Source of the DNA: Sambucus nigra
Taxonomy: Eukaryota > Streptophyta > Magnoliopsida > Dipsacales > Adoxaceae
Length of the DNA stretch: 64,000 bases
Reading direction: 5' to 3'
NCBI GenBank assembly: GCA_949130495.1
Contig: OX422216.1
Span: 367,436,605 to 367,500,604 of the forward strand
The stretch's first letter is position 1. Each line of letters opens with the position of its first letter. A program made the position numbers and the translations under genes. Shown here one piece after another: positions 36,416-48,669 of the stretch. Under the pieces are notes generated by a model that was given only the letters and a program-made list of their open reading frames with translations, was not told the origin of the DNA and ran no database searches.

Positions 36416-37709
36416 AAACTCTGATGCATCAAGTGTGGATAGTTTAAAGTCCATGATGAATGTCAATTTCATTTTTATGGTATACCCCGTCAAGGCTATA
36501 GGAGTTAAGGCAAATATTAGGGAACATTCTTATGACATGGGACATGTAAACACTCTTTTTATGCATACCTCAATATATTTTTAGATTATTATCATACTTC
36601 AACACGTTGACCTAGTTTATTTATGAAGGCTCTTGCAAGCTCAACATTTTATGGATGTTTGATGGCCTCTTCCTTGGAGAGAGGAGTAGCTTAGAGGAAA
36701 TCTCTCTCTTTTACAATTAGATGGGATAATTATTGAATGGTGTGGGAGTACATTTTTGACAAACAGAGAATTTATCTTGCGAAGATCAATGAGAGAGACT
36801 AATTGCAGGCTCAAGTGAAGTCAATAGAGACACATTTTTTACCTCAAGAATTAATCGTAGATGCATACTAGTGCAAGTTAACCACAAAGAAGAAGACTTA
36901 TTTAATATTTTGAGATCATCTATTGACCTTGTTAAGAATAAAAAAAGGCCCCATCAGGATATGGTAATGGACCATGAGGCTTTAAAGTAAAGTCTTGAGG
37001 CTTTGGTCACCAAATATAAAGTCTTGAGGTCTGACTTCCTCCAGTTGGGGGAGGATAACCAAAAATTAGCTAAGTCAGTTGTTGATTTAGTGGAGGTCAA
37101 GTTTCTCTTGAAAAAACCTTACCTTAATTAGGAAAATAATTAGGTCTAGAACTTGAGACATAAGGTGAACTTGACCAAGTTCGGTGCCAAGTATTCTAAG
37201 TTAGGGGGTCTGGAAATGACCCAACCAAAGTTCATCTTTTTCTCTTACTTCCAATATTCCCCTTATCATAAGTACATCAATTGCTACTATATTATCAAAT
37301 TTATATAGTACAATGTTAAAGTGGATTCTTTATATATTTAATTAGACCTTTCTAGAGTTATTCTAGACTACCTAAAGGTAAAAATAATAAGAGGACATTA
37401 CTAATAAAGATGTCTCGAATCAGGTTGGTATCTCTAGCGTAAAGATTGATGACTTATCTCATCCTTATCCAATCTTAGCTCAGGGTTGGAATGACATAAG
37501 AATAGATTATTTGAGTTTTCGTTGTATTTTTCTTTTTTTAGCAATATCTTCTTATTTTTCACCCATGTAATTTGTAGTCTCATGAACAAGAAGCGATATA
37601 ATCTTCTAACTTCTAGTTGCGTCTATGTACCTAAATGTTTTCCTTTGGTTTATTTTTGTAACTTGTTAAGAATAAAAAAAATTGAAATTTCACGGAACAT
37701 TTAATTTAG
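36416..37709. other. Decayed sequence with a possible coiled-coil ghost
   Basis: No intact gene. At 36960-37130 (+) a stop-interrupted frame reads LEALVTKYKVLRSDF and LGEDNQKLAKSVVDLVEVKF, charged and heptad-like. It could be the tail of a retroelement Gag or a PF04195-type protein; I do not recognise it firmly. Confidence 0.3.
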
Positions 37710-38262
37710 AGGTAAAACTCATTTATCAAAAAAAATTGAAATTTCTAGTAAACGTAAATCCTAACCCTCATTTCTTTTATTTAAGACATTTAATTTTTTC
37801 CTAATGTTTTTTTTTTTTTGTAAATTGAACAATAATATGTTTAGGGACACATGACCCCAAATTCAGTAGTATGATCAAGGATGAAGTCCTTAATGTTTAA
37901 AATTTTGTGTAATTAGAGGTCTTTAGACATTCAGACTTGTATAATTTTAATAACAATTCCACAAATATTGTGTAATATATTTGACAAAGGGTGTGTGAAC
38001 CTCCAAGATGCTTAGGACCAAGGGTTAGAACTTTTTAAATAATACATAGGTTTAAGGATATTAGTCCCTGATCATTTATAGTGTTCTAGGTCCTTAGACT
38101 TTCATTATCCTATAAATTTAATAAAAGTTGTGGTTTTTAGACCTTATAATCAATGTGAAAATCCTTGGAATTCTATAACTCGGTTTTTAGACCTTATAAC
38201 TCGGTTTAAAAGCAAAGGTACAGTGTCCACAAGATTGATTTATTGATAAATGAGTTTTACCT
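37710..38262. mobile_element. Possible foldback/MITE unit with 20-bp inverted ends (553 bp)
   Basis: AGGTAAAACTCATTTATCAA at 37710-37729 is matched exactly by its reverse complement at 38243-38262. The interior is AT-rich and non-coding, with a duplicated GGTTTTTAGACCTTATAA phrase near 38130 and 38190. No target duplication was found. Confidence 0.45.
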
Positions 38263-38324
38263 TTATACTGAGCCTTAGTAAAGGGTTATTGGAGAAACAA
38301 GACTAGATTAGTACTTAAGGATTT

Positions 38325-38505
38325 TTAGACCTCATTAAGACTATATTTATAATCAAGGGTCCTTAGATCTTTTTAGGACTAGATTTGTAGTCAAGGTTCG
38401 TCTTACCTCATCAAAATTAAGTTTGTAGTTAAATGTCCATAGACCTCATTAAGATCATTTTTTTAGTTAATAGTCCTTAGACCACATTAAGCCTATGTTT
38501 GTATA
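38325..38505. repeat. Degenerate 38-bp tandem repeat, ~4.7 units
   Basis: Units start at 38325, 38363, 38401, 38439 and 38477. Each resembles TTAGACCTCATTAAGACTAT followed by a TTTGTAGTCAAGGGTCC-like half. The spacing is exactly 38 bp despite sequence divergence. Confidence 0.75.
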
Positions 38506-39369
38506 TTTTTTAGTGGTTTGTACTAAACAGTTTAGACAAAAGTAAAGCTTTTTCATTTTAGTACATATAGTGATTATAAAATCTTTGTTGTGTACATGAT
38601 CACTAATCCATGTACAAGGTTGTTTTAAAAGGATATTAGTTTCATTTTCAGACCTTTATTGAGGTTCAATAAGCATCATAACAGACTTCAGGCTTACTTT
38701 AGGCCTATTATGGAGTTATAGCTTAGCTTTTAGGGATCGACGATTGTGTTTGTGGAATCTTTGGAGATCTTCTTATTTCTCTCAATGTGATATTACAATA
38801 TTCTGTACGCTTCCTTTTATCTCGACTCTATAAGGAGTAGGGAAGTTCATCAGCATTCCATAAGTGGATATGACCGCCTACATCTCATGGAGTGAGGTCC
38901 TTCCTTATATGATATTGTTGGATGGCATATTTCCAACACTAAGAACTTTCAATAAGCTAGAACAATATGTTTCAGACCTAAGTGTTAGAGGGGGTGATAT
39001 AACTCATTGAGAAGATTATTTATCCACATTAGGCTATGAGTGGTATCATGATAGGAAAAAGATCCTTCATGGTGAGGCCCATAGCTATGTGGTCATTTAA
39101 GAAGATTATATAATCAAAAGTTCTAGTCTATACAAGTATTCCATGCTTTCTCATATTCCCAATTATCATCGTGACTAATGAGGTTTGGGGACTTTGGTTA
39201 GGTTGTCGTACGAAAAAATCATCATATGGATGTCCTTACGAATTTTTCTTACCAAACAACCCCTATTGATTTCATTGATCTAGGTCTTTCGTAAGGCGGA
39301 TGAGGTCCCCCAACTTCAAATCCCCCTAAAATTGTATTCACATTAATCAATTTAATATGAATAAGTGTA

Positions 39370-39371
<2 letters not shown>
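38506..39371. other. Non-coding stretch
   Basis: AT-rich sequence with no supported reading frame or repeat. It may be the decayed left part of the LTR whose end lies at 39807, but it shows no similarity by eye to the LTR at 43.02-48.67 kb. Confidence 0.3.

Positions 39372-39402
<31 letters not shown>
39372..39402. repeat. (TG)n microsatellite
   Basis: About 15 TG units. They mark the left limit of the similarity between this LTR end and the one at 48.27 kb. Confidence 0.97.
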
Positions 39403-39406
<4 letters not shown>

Positions 39407-39807
39407 AGGTAGTTTCATTTTCACATAGGTATAACGTGTTAGAGTCTTATTTTTGTCGTTCATTTCTATACTGCATTTGTATATTCCCACTAGGCATTGT
39501 CTCACACCCTCGTCTTTTTACGATAGGTCGAGTGTGGGTTTGTATTTTGAAAGCGTTATATAAGTAAGTATTTATTTAATCTCACGTTAGTAGCTCTATA
39601 TGTTTGGACTATGGAGGGTGCTTACCACGGGTCCCTCACGTAGTTTTACTTGAAATTGAAATCATATTCCAAACAAGTGAAACGCTAATTCAAAATAAAA
39701 TTATACCAACAACATTATATAGGTTTTTTCATTCCACTTCACACCTAATGCTTATGTCGTATCGGGTTGACTACGGGTAACTTATGAATCGAGGCCAGTG
39801 CGTTACA
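39403..39807 (+). repeat. 3' end of a gypsy LTR (copy A)
   Basis: Clearly related to 48265-48669 (shared TTCCCACTAGGCATTG, ACACCCTCGTCTT, GGGTCCCTCGCGTAG-like and CGGGTTGACTACGG blocks). It ends GCGTTACA and is followed two bases later by TGGTATCAGAGC, a tRNA-iMet primer site (39810-39821). Confidence 0.82.
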
Positions 39808-42800
39808 ATTGGTATCAGAGCTCTAGGTTCAAGGTTCCTTTCATAAGTGACGTGGTGAAATCAAAAGTGTATTTTTTTATGTCTTCGTCAGTTTTGGGCT
39901 AGTCATGATGGTTTTGGTGACGGTTTAATTCGTGTACTAGATGGTAAAGTCAATGAGGTTGGCATGATAATTAAGTTAGTATTGGGTGATAAATGGTAGA
40001 ACTACTAGTTGTTAATGCCTTTCTTATTTATGATTGTATGTTAGTACTTTATGGGTGTCCTTGCAAGCCAATAGTTGTGACACTATGGTTGTTAGTGTGA
40101 GGTACTTTTGTTTGATCCTTGATGCTTTAAAATATTTTGAGATGTTAATAGAATGAGATGATGCCCATCGGGAAAGTGGCATGAAATTGCGTATAGTCAT
40201 AATAAGTGTTGATAATTAGGATGTCGTGACTAAGTAATGATTATTGGTGATTAAAATGTGCATAACCCCTTAGTGTAGTTCTTATGGGTGGTTAAAGCCA
40301 ATAATTTAGCTTGGAAAATTCGTATTCTTAAGGTAATACCACAGTTGATGGATAGTCGATGGGCATGCAAATTTGTGTGGGTTAAAGTTTGCGACTAAGT
40401 GCATTCAATCTTAGTTGATAGAATATTATCGTTGTGGGTGAGTACCTTAGTATCTGTTGGACAATGAATGAATCTCATATGAAGTGATTAGAATTATGGG
40501 TCGCTTATGGAAAAATTATTACATATGCAACAATGATGACTGAGGAGGCTTGGTAGTGAACTCTAGATAGTCTTTTGTGATGGGGTTTTAGAAAACATTA
40601 TGTGACTTCAAGGAATATTGTCTTTAGTGATGTCGGTGATGCAGACCTAGAGGTTTACAAGGTTGTAGGAAATGTTATGTATCTTGCCAAAACCTTAATA
40701 GTGTGAGTCTTGGTTTGTACGTGGCATGTGCTCATAGTCGTTTATAAGAAATATACGATTATTACCTAAGTGTATAGACTTGTTTTAGTCTACAAAGTAA
40801 TGGCTAGGTGCGACGTAATCCTAGTATGAGTGTGTATACTAGACTGTCCATAAGAATAAGTGGGTGAGGCATCAATGGGAACATAAATCGACATGTTGTG
40901 ATGTCTTGAGGTGTCATATGGGTAAGGTGAACCATTTATGGAAGCTTATGGACTAATATCCTTACGAGCGCCGATCAATCATGATGTGGGTATTGAAAGG
41001 TTCGTAGAGCACACCTATAACGATAGAGGTAAGGATGATGAAATTTTTTGGGTCTTGAAGACGATTGCATAGAATGTGTTTGATGTCCTTATCAGACCAA
41101 TTAAGTCTGATATAAAGGAGCATTAGCATCCTAGTAATGATTGTGTTGAGGTTCAGATGATTATCTCAGATTACTGGTCAGGGTTTAGAAGAGTCATAAA
41201 GTGCATGTTATGGGTGTGGCTTCTCAAAACAGCACATATGGATAGTGTAATCCCTAAGGTAAGATGATAGCTTGTTTCATTATACGTGTGATGCTGGGAT
41301 GTCATGAAATGACTAGTATTGGTGTTGTGACACTCGATTTCAAGGTGTACTAGGAAATGTATTCGAGACTTAGGTTTATGATGCCGCAAGGAGACTTGAA
41401 ATGGCAACCAAGTTAGGGTGATATCGAAGCATGATATAATATTGGCATGTGTCGACAGTATATGCTAGGATAGTCTTAGCAAGGTATGGTCTAGTTATTG
41501 GCACATCCCTCCAAGTCAGTACAGATTAGAAGGTTTAGCCTTATATTTTACTTGCTACCCTTAGAATTCTAACGAAGTCCGATCTGGTCGTCATGTAAAT
41601 TCATTTTTGGTTAGCACTGGAAAGTAAGCTTAGTGGAAATCTCGTGTAGTCCATGGTCAGGGGTGAGGTGAAAGCCTCCCTTGAACTGATAATGCCTATG
41701 AGAATTTGGGATTTTGATGATATGAGAAGGGAGACAATAACCTAAGTGTAGTAGGTTGGTGATGTCATCACCAATAAGTCGACTAGGTCAGCGTGAACAA
41801 GGGCACTAGGAATTATCCAATCGGAGTAGTTCATGTGTGCTAAGGATGCAAGAGGTAGGTCTTTACTCCCAATGAAGGAAGTTGGACCTTGACTTCCTAT
41901 AGAACTACAAGTTCATCTGTTGCTTTCGTGTAGAGATAATGAATAGTTATGATTCGATTCAACACTATAGGTGGCCCAATCCAGGATATGTGGCTAGGAT
42001 TAGTACCCGGTGAGAATGTCAAGAATGAGTGACATGACTTCTAGCATATGGCATAGGTTCACTTTCGTAAATCATAGTCAGATGCATATGAGTGGAATTT
42101 CATGGGATGCTTTCTTGATCCTTTGAACTCTCGCGTGTTGCTTTAAATTTTGATAATTGGGGATTAGCATTATTATATATGTGGTAACTCAGATTGATTC
42201 CATTGTCAGGTATTATTGTTATTGCATAAAGTTTTATGTACGCATAGCTGCACTTTTGGCCACACAGTTTTCTCGTAGTATTGGCTTTTCTTAGGATTAG
42301 TGACTTTTTGACTGGTCGGCATGACAGTTAGTGGCTCTGGTAGAAAAGAGCGGGATGATGACTTGAGGATATGGTATAGTGTTACAAATCAAGGAAAACT
42401 TAGCATACGGTATTGCTTTTCCACGATGAGTGGATTAGAGAGAGGCTCTAGCGAGTGCTCGAAGGTGAGATGCTTAGAGTAGTAATAGGGTCATCATAGT
42501 GACATATTGGAAGGTGTAAGACGAATACACGGTGATGAATTGGTAAGAATATTACTTCTTGGATTGAGAAACTAACATAGTATGGTTATTGATATGCTCA
42601 TGAGAGTTCTGTAGCAAAAACATTTATGGGATGTAGGGTGTTCAGTCCTATTACATTATGATTTATGTTGGTTGAGTGTTGATCTCTAGAGAGGGTTGCC
42701 CATGGAGGTTCCAGCATGCCTTGGGTACTAGCATCGTTAGTACTATAAATTTTTTGGACATAATCATCAAGTGAGTGGAGACTCGGAGTCGACTATGTGA

Positions 42801-43021
42801 CCTTCATAATTAGTAAGATGATTAGAGTTAGATCATGTCACATGTTGATTATTTGGTGACATGTCCATATAGGGGTGTGTAATGCAAACTTAGTATTGAG
42901 AACTTTGATGATTTTGTCTTAGGGGATTTATATGGGTTATAATAGAAGTTGGTGAACCCTATAAGATTAGGGAATGACAGATCGAGAATTTTAAGGATGA
43001 AATTCCCCAAGGAAGGAAGTT
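39808..43021 (+). mobile_element. Decayed internal region of a chromovirus-like gypsy element
   Basis: It begins with the primer site TGGTATCAGAGC and ends with AAGGATGAAATTCCCCAAGG before an LTR start. This is the typical polypurine end of Tekay/Del-type elements. Between them no reading frame with family motifs survives. The element is very old or its coding part has been replaced. Confidence 0.55.
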
Positions 43022-45390
43022 TGTAATACCCTTCCCTAATATTACATATAAATTTTTGTATAAATATAATGAGGTGAGATTGATTGTAATTTTAGGAAAA
43101 TTGTGGGCAAAAATGAGAATTTGGAGAAAATAACTACAAAGAAGGGTTCAAACGAGAATGAGGTGCTCGAACGAGATTTGGATATCGTTAGAAATAGGGG
43201 ATCAATAGAGGTTCGAACGAGATCCCACACCCTAACGGTTGTCGGTCACACTAAGGTCATTAGAAGACACAACTCAAATAATATCTAGGTGTCATTCAAA
43301 TGAGGCTCATGTCGTTCGAATGGCGTTCTTCAAAAATGTCAAATCTGACTTGCCGTTATGCGCTGTCACATTTCTGTCCCTTGGATCATTAAGTTGCCAA
43401 AATTTGGCAAGCCCAGTTGGGAAAAAAAGTTGATTTTTTTGTGTTTAAAGGGTTTTAGAAGGGCTATTGGGGTCATTTGTGATGGGGAAATTATAAAAAG
43501 AGATGGGGAGTGTAAGGGGTGTCTTCCTCCACCATTTTATCCTTCCAACGCTCTCCCACCACTATAAACCACCATGCTACCACCACCGCTCCACCTTATA
43601 TCCCCATATTTGTTATATATTCGACCATATTTGAACTTTATATATCCATTTTCACCATGGATGAGGAGAGCTACAAATTTATGGAGTTATTGTTGAGGAT
43701 TCTTGAGGATGGAGATAGCAACTTTCATTGAGTTTTAAGAGGGTGTTATTAGGGCTTTGCTTGGAAGATTAAATGGAGCACTCATGGAGGATGCACTTGG
43801 TAACCCCTTGAGGCCACCTTTGGAGGTGGTGGTCGCTCCTCCTACACCAACATCTCAACCACCATATGAAGTCTTTGTAGGTAAGAAATATTACTCTTAG
43901 TATTAATATTGTATTTTGTGTATTTATAGTATTGTTATTATTAGATTACATGAGTAACGTGCATTTAATTAAAAAATGAAAATCATGTGTAGTAAATAAT
44001 AAACATTTTTATGGAATAAAAATATTATTTCGTTGAAAATAAAATGATGAGTAAATATTCAAAGTTTTGTTAAACGAAGATTCGGTTTCAATGAAAAATG
44101 GTGTACTTTCTAAAACATCTATGTTAAACATTTTGTGAAATAAAATGTTTGAAAATGATGATTGATTTTTCTAAAACATTTGTGAAACAATGTTTCAAAT
44201 TTTCTTGCAAAAATGTAAAGTTTATAAAATATGAACATTATTGGGTTTGAAGAAGTAAAATATCTTTAATGACTTAATAGTTCATTTGAATATATTATGA
44301 ATTTCTAGGATGAAATGTATGTTTGACCCATTTAATAGGACTTTAGGATTTAAAATATATTTTTCTCATGTATATAAACTTGTAGTATTTTGTTAATGAG
44401 TATGTGGATAAGTTTAAATGGGGTTTTGTTTGGTTTAAACATGAAATAAAAAAAAGTAGAAATTCTAGCCTTCAAAATGTGTGAAAAGAGGGTTAAAGGT
44501 GTGATGAATAAAAGGTTGCAAGACTGCATGCATTAATAAAAGGGAAATAGTATTTTTTATAAAGTAGTTTTTAAGACTAATAATATTTCTTGAATAAAGA
44601 AAGTAAAGAAATGTCTAATTTAAAAATATGGTTAGTGAAGGTGTTGGATACGTGTTAATGGTTAAACATTGGGAAGTTGATGTGTGTAACTAAATAATGC
44701 TTGAAGGATTAAAACTTATGGATTTGAAAAGAAAATAATGGAATAAAGACGTTTCCAGATTGACAAGAATGACACTCCGAGGTTAAAAGATGTTAATATG
44801 TTAAAATCACTCAAGGAGTTAGTGTGAGTAATTTAGAGGTGTTTTGAGAAAATTAACACTTGTGAAATGGAGTAAAAGGTGAGTTTGGAAAAAAAGGGTA
44901 AAATGATAATTTTACTTACAGTGGAACGTTTTTGTGAAAAACAAATGTTGAAAAAGGGTGTTACAAAAATTTGTCCTAAATGAATATGATTTTGGAATAA
45001 AAATAAAAGTTTAAGTGTAAAGGACATGAAATGATAATTTTCAAAGTGTAAGATGAATTGAGGTGAAACCCCGGGTTTGGCTTCATCTGGGTAAAAGGGA
45101 AAGAAGAAATAATGTGGACATTTGTAAAATATCAAAACACATAAAAGGAGCTCGGATGACACCAGAATTATTAAGAAGGACCCAAAGCCCTGAGATAAAA
45201 GACCCAAAACCACAAGATAGAGTATATAGTGACGTAGCCATGTGTGTTAATCCCGTTAAAGTACGCAGTTTATTGGAGGATTATGAGAAATCTCTATAAT
45301 ACTATAAAATTATTTACAAACACTTATTATCCCTCAACACAAAGGTATCCATGTCATTTGCAATCTTCACCTTACTTTTTCATTATCTCG

Positions 45391-45738
45391 ATGGCCAATT
45401 TCTCCAAAAAAAGTAATAATCAACTCATTTATCTAGATGCCCACCAATCCATTTCTCAAATTAATGTCACAACTGTCATCCATTCAGAGTCCCTAATCCA
45501 TGAAATCACAACCCTTAAACTTCGGATTAAACAGATGGAGAATCAAAATTCGAGACAGGGAACAAATGTGAAGGCGTTGATACAGGCTTTGAAGTTAAAT
45601 CAAATAAGCGATAGTGGTTCGAGTTTGGTGCCAATGGTGATGGAGGCTAATGTGGATGAAGTGGATGTGAAGGAGGTTGTTAGGGTTTTAGAGAAAGAGT
45701 TGGTGAAAAAGAGGGAAACTTTGAGGAAAGGTTCCTAA
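45391..45738 (+). pseudogene. Unrecognised coiled-coil protein exon, possible host-gene fragment
   Basis: The ATG at 45391 follows a TATA-like TATAATACTATAAAATT (45296-45312) and a pyrimidine-rich leader. The 115-residue product (MANFSKKSNNQLIYLDAHQS at the start) has a predicted helix with heptads (HEITTLKLRIKQMENQ) and an acidic-basic end (KEVVRVLEKELVKKRETL). After the TAA the same frame reads GDEARAMK and meets a possible splice donor, AAG|GTGTGC. The stop may therefore be a later mutation inside an exon. I do not recognise the family. The frame is open 108 bases further upstream, to the ATG at 45283. Confidence 0.4.
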
Positions 45739-46379
45739 GGCGATGAAGCTCGCGCAATGAAGGTGTGCTTTCCTTTCAAATTGCATTGCATTTCATTTTA
45801 CCATTTTAATGTTTCTTTTTAACTGCAATTTACAATTTCGAATCACCATCATCAAATCCCCAAAACCATGAGAAATGACTTAAAAGAATAAAATGTCGTT
45901 TCAAAGGTAAACAATAAACTATACTAGGCAATACAAAAACAAATATTTAATATACGGGCTTTTGTACACTTGAAACTAATAATCAGCAACATCTAGAGCA
46001 AAAAAAGGAGCATTAATGTTTGGTTATTCTAACCGAGATCAGATCCCCTGAAATTAAACTGTAAAGTAATTTCCTGTAGTAGAAACAAATTTTAGGGTCA
46101 ATATGTCATTACCATGGTTGATAAGGTCATAATTGTCTTAACTTATTTAATATTGAAAAACTCCTTTTTTTCACCGCATGTAGCTACTATCTTCATAATT
46201 GAACCTACATTTTTATAATTTCATAGTGATAGAAACCAATGTTCGACAAAGCTAATAGCTTCCTGGAGGAAGTCTCCTCGGGATGAGGCGAGTACCCTCA
46301 AAGGCGGGGAATCAATTTAGGAAAATAGTTTTAAAAAAAAGAAAAAAAATAATATATGAGTGTAAATTATTATTCTCTC

Positions 46380-47220
46380 TCATTTCTCCCTTCAGAACCA
46401 TCTCTTCCGCCAAAATCTTCTTCTTAAAATCTAACCCACACATATAGTCACAATTGAGATTTATTCATAACCAAAACAACAACTACAACCACAATCACAA
46501 TCACAACCAAAAAAAAAAAAACAGAATGAACCTACTACTCCCACTGTTACTCTACACAAGATCCAATCACATATATATATCCCCACATTGGTTGTTTTTG
46601 GAATTAAATTCGTACATATGAATTGTAATTTTTCGATAAGATCTGACGATAACATGGATCTCTTCTCTCAAAATCTCCAGACTTTATTTTGTATTTTTCA
46701 CATTTATATCAACATTAATCTTCTCAATTTAGAGTTGTGACCACAAGTTTTTTCTTTTCTTTAAAAGATTGGATGATGTGACATTAATTACTTTTCTGGC
46801 TTCAATGACGTCGTATTGGTAATATTCTTCTCTTTCTATTTAATTAATTGCAGTTTTAATTAAATTTAGGGTAGGATCAGCAAAACAAGCGAGGAGTGGC
46901 TTGGATGATATATTGTCATCAAATCACGCCGGGAAGAACGATTATGTTTGGTAAATTTTCAACATTAATATTCCACACAACTGAAGTCGAGTTTTTTTTA
47001 AATGTTTTTACTTTGAATCGATGACAACAATTTGAGATCCACTGTAATTTCTTGAAAGTGGAAGTTTATTTATGTTGGTACTTACTTGGTTGTAGTTCAC
47101 TCTGGATGGTTGGAAAAATTGGTGGTTATTTGGTGTTAACGATTTTCATTTGGTGGTCCAGAAGAAGTTAGGTTTGTTTTACTTGAAGGGTATCATTCAT
47201 GAGATTAAGGCTAGTAGGAA
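46380..47220 (+). pseudogene. Host-gene fragment resembling the plant At2g40070-type family
   Basis: A leader-like segment (46370-46460) leads to an Asn/His/Gln-rich stretch (46466-46510). Near 46642 another frame reads SDDNMDLFSQNLQ. After an intron-like region ending TTTAG at about 46870, a piece reads VGSAKQARSGLDDILSS and then GKNDYVW, followed by a donor, TTTG|GTAAAT, near 46950. Plant proteins of the At2g40070 type, from memory, carry DENLDLFSKN, then VGSAKLAKSGIDDLLSS, then GGKHDYDWLLTPPGTPLFP. The order and spacing of the landmarks fit. The LTPPGTP part is not found downstream and the frames do not join, so this is a broken fragment. Confidence 0.5.
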
Positions 47221-48669
47221 ATATTAGAAAGTTGAGATTGGTTTGGGTGTTATAAGATCATATGTAATGGTTATTTGGTGATTGGTTAAGTTTTTTCGGT
47301 TGAGATACAATTTCCATGAAAGTTTCGACATGGGTATGTTTTCTGGGTTAGTTTGAGAAGAAATATTGTTACTATTTTTCAAAATGTATTGACAGTTTTG
47401 TTGGGTGTTCAAATATGAGAGATCGTTTTTTTTTTTACTTTTTGTTTCTTATGTTAGGTTTTATTGCAATTTCTTTGCTTATAAGTTTTTGTTTTGTTAA
47501 ATGGAACAAATTAATGGTTTATTAAATTGCCTTCTTATACATGATTGAAATGGTGCTAAAACCATGTAGACATTTTTTTTGTACAATTTCAAGAAAGATG
47601 TAAAGGTATACTCAGGTTGTGAGTGAATTATTATCGAACAAATTTTTAACTCAAACGTTGATCGGTTGCCATCGACAGTCTTGTGTGCGCATCGCACGGA
47701 TTTACTCCTACTAAGATAAAAGAATGAGGAACATGACAAGAAATTTGTTGTGTGGTGAAAATGTGTTAAGACAACCTAACTTGAACGAATTAATAAATGT
47801 TCTGATAAAGGTTAAAGTGGATAACAAATGTATAAATCAATTAATGTCCATAAATTAAAGGAACGGTAAAGCATGATGGTTAAATGGGTGAGTTAAGTAA
47901 ACCAAGAAGTTTCAACCAAAATTAACACAAGGGTATGTTGTGAAAGGTTATCAAAGGTTAAATAAGTATTTTTTAACACGGTGTTCAAGTGTTTTGAAAG
48001 GGTGGTTTTCGAATCAAATACTATTATGCATTCTATTAAATAAAAAGGGCAGTTTCGGTAAACAAATGGTTTTCAATTAAATAGAGTGTCGTTGTTTCAA
48101 GTATATAACCTTGTGTTTAAAAAGAGGGATAAATGTCGAGTTAAGAAAAAAAAAGTATTTTATGAGATTAAAGTAAATTAATCAGGATAAATAACGTTTT
48201 CGGAAGTAAATGATTTCATGCATTATCTATCTATCTATCTATATATATACACACACACACACACACACATAAGGTAGTTGCATGTCCACGTAGGTGTAAT
48301 GTGTTATAGTATTCTTTCTGTTGTTCATTTATATACTATATTTGTATATTCCCACTAGGCATTGGCTAACACCCTCGTCTTGTTATGGCAGGTTGGGTGC
48401 GGGTTCATATTTTGAGAGTGTTATACAAGTAACTATTTACTTAATCTCACATTAGTAACTCTGTATGCTTAGACTCTGGGGTGCTTCCAACGGGTCCCTC
48501 GCGTAGTTTGACTTGAAACTAGAATCGCATGCTAAACAAGTGAAACATTAATTAAAAACAAAAATGGACTAGCGACACTGTATTAGTTGTTTCATTGCAC
48601 TTCACAACTAATTCTCGGGCCGGATCGGGTTGACTACGGATAACCCATGAATCGGGATCGGGCATTGCA

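Larger units (their letters stand above)
43022..48669 (+). repeat. Long gypsy LTR (copy B), interrupted by foreign DNA
   Basis: It starts TGTAATACCCTTCCC just after the polypurine end and finishes GGCATTGCA with a primer-site-like TGGTGTTAGAG two bases later (48672). The last 405 bp match copy A. At 5.6 kb it is longer than usual, and the segment 45.0-47.3 kb resembles host-gene DNA, so an insertion within the LTR is likely. TTCGAACGAGA-type motifs recur at 43147-43322. AT-rich non-coding sequence fills 43.4-45.0 and 47.3-48.2 kb; a (CTAT)n(AT)n(AC)n microsatellite lies at 48223-48270. Confidence 0.55.

Noticed and set aside
39808..43021. Search for RT (YxDD) or integrase motifs in the old gypsy interior
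   Set aside because: I found no convincing motif on either strand; family placement rests only on primer site and polypurine end.
46461..46655. Minus-strand frame ending in a Cys/Asp/Gly repeat
   Set aside because: It is the reverse reading of the CAA/CAC-rich stretch of the host-like fragment; the plus strand explains it.
47497..47739. 80-residue minus-strand frame with a VRCAHKTVDGNRSTF stretch
   Set aside because: No recognisable family and no supporting start context; likely chance in AT-rich DNA.
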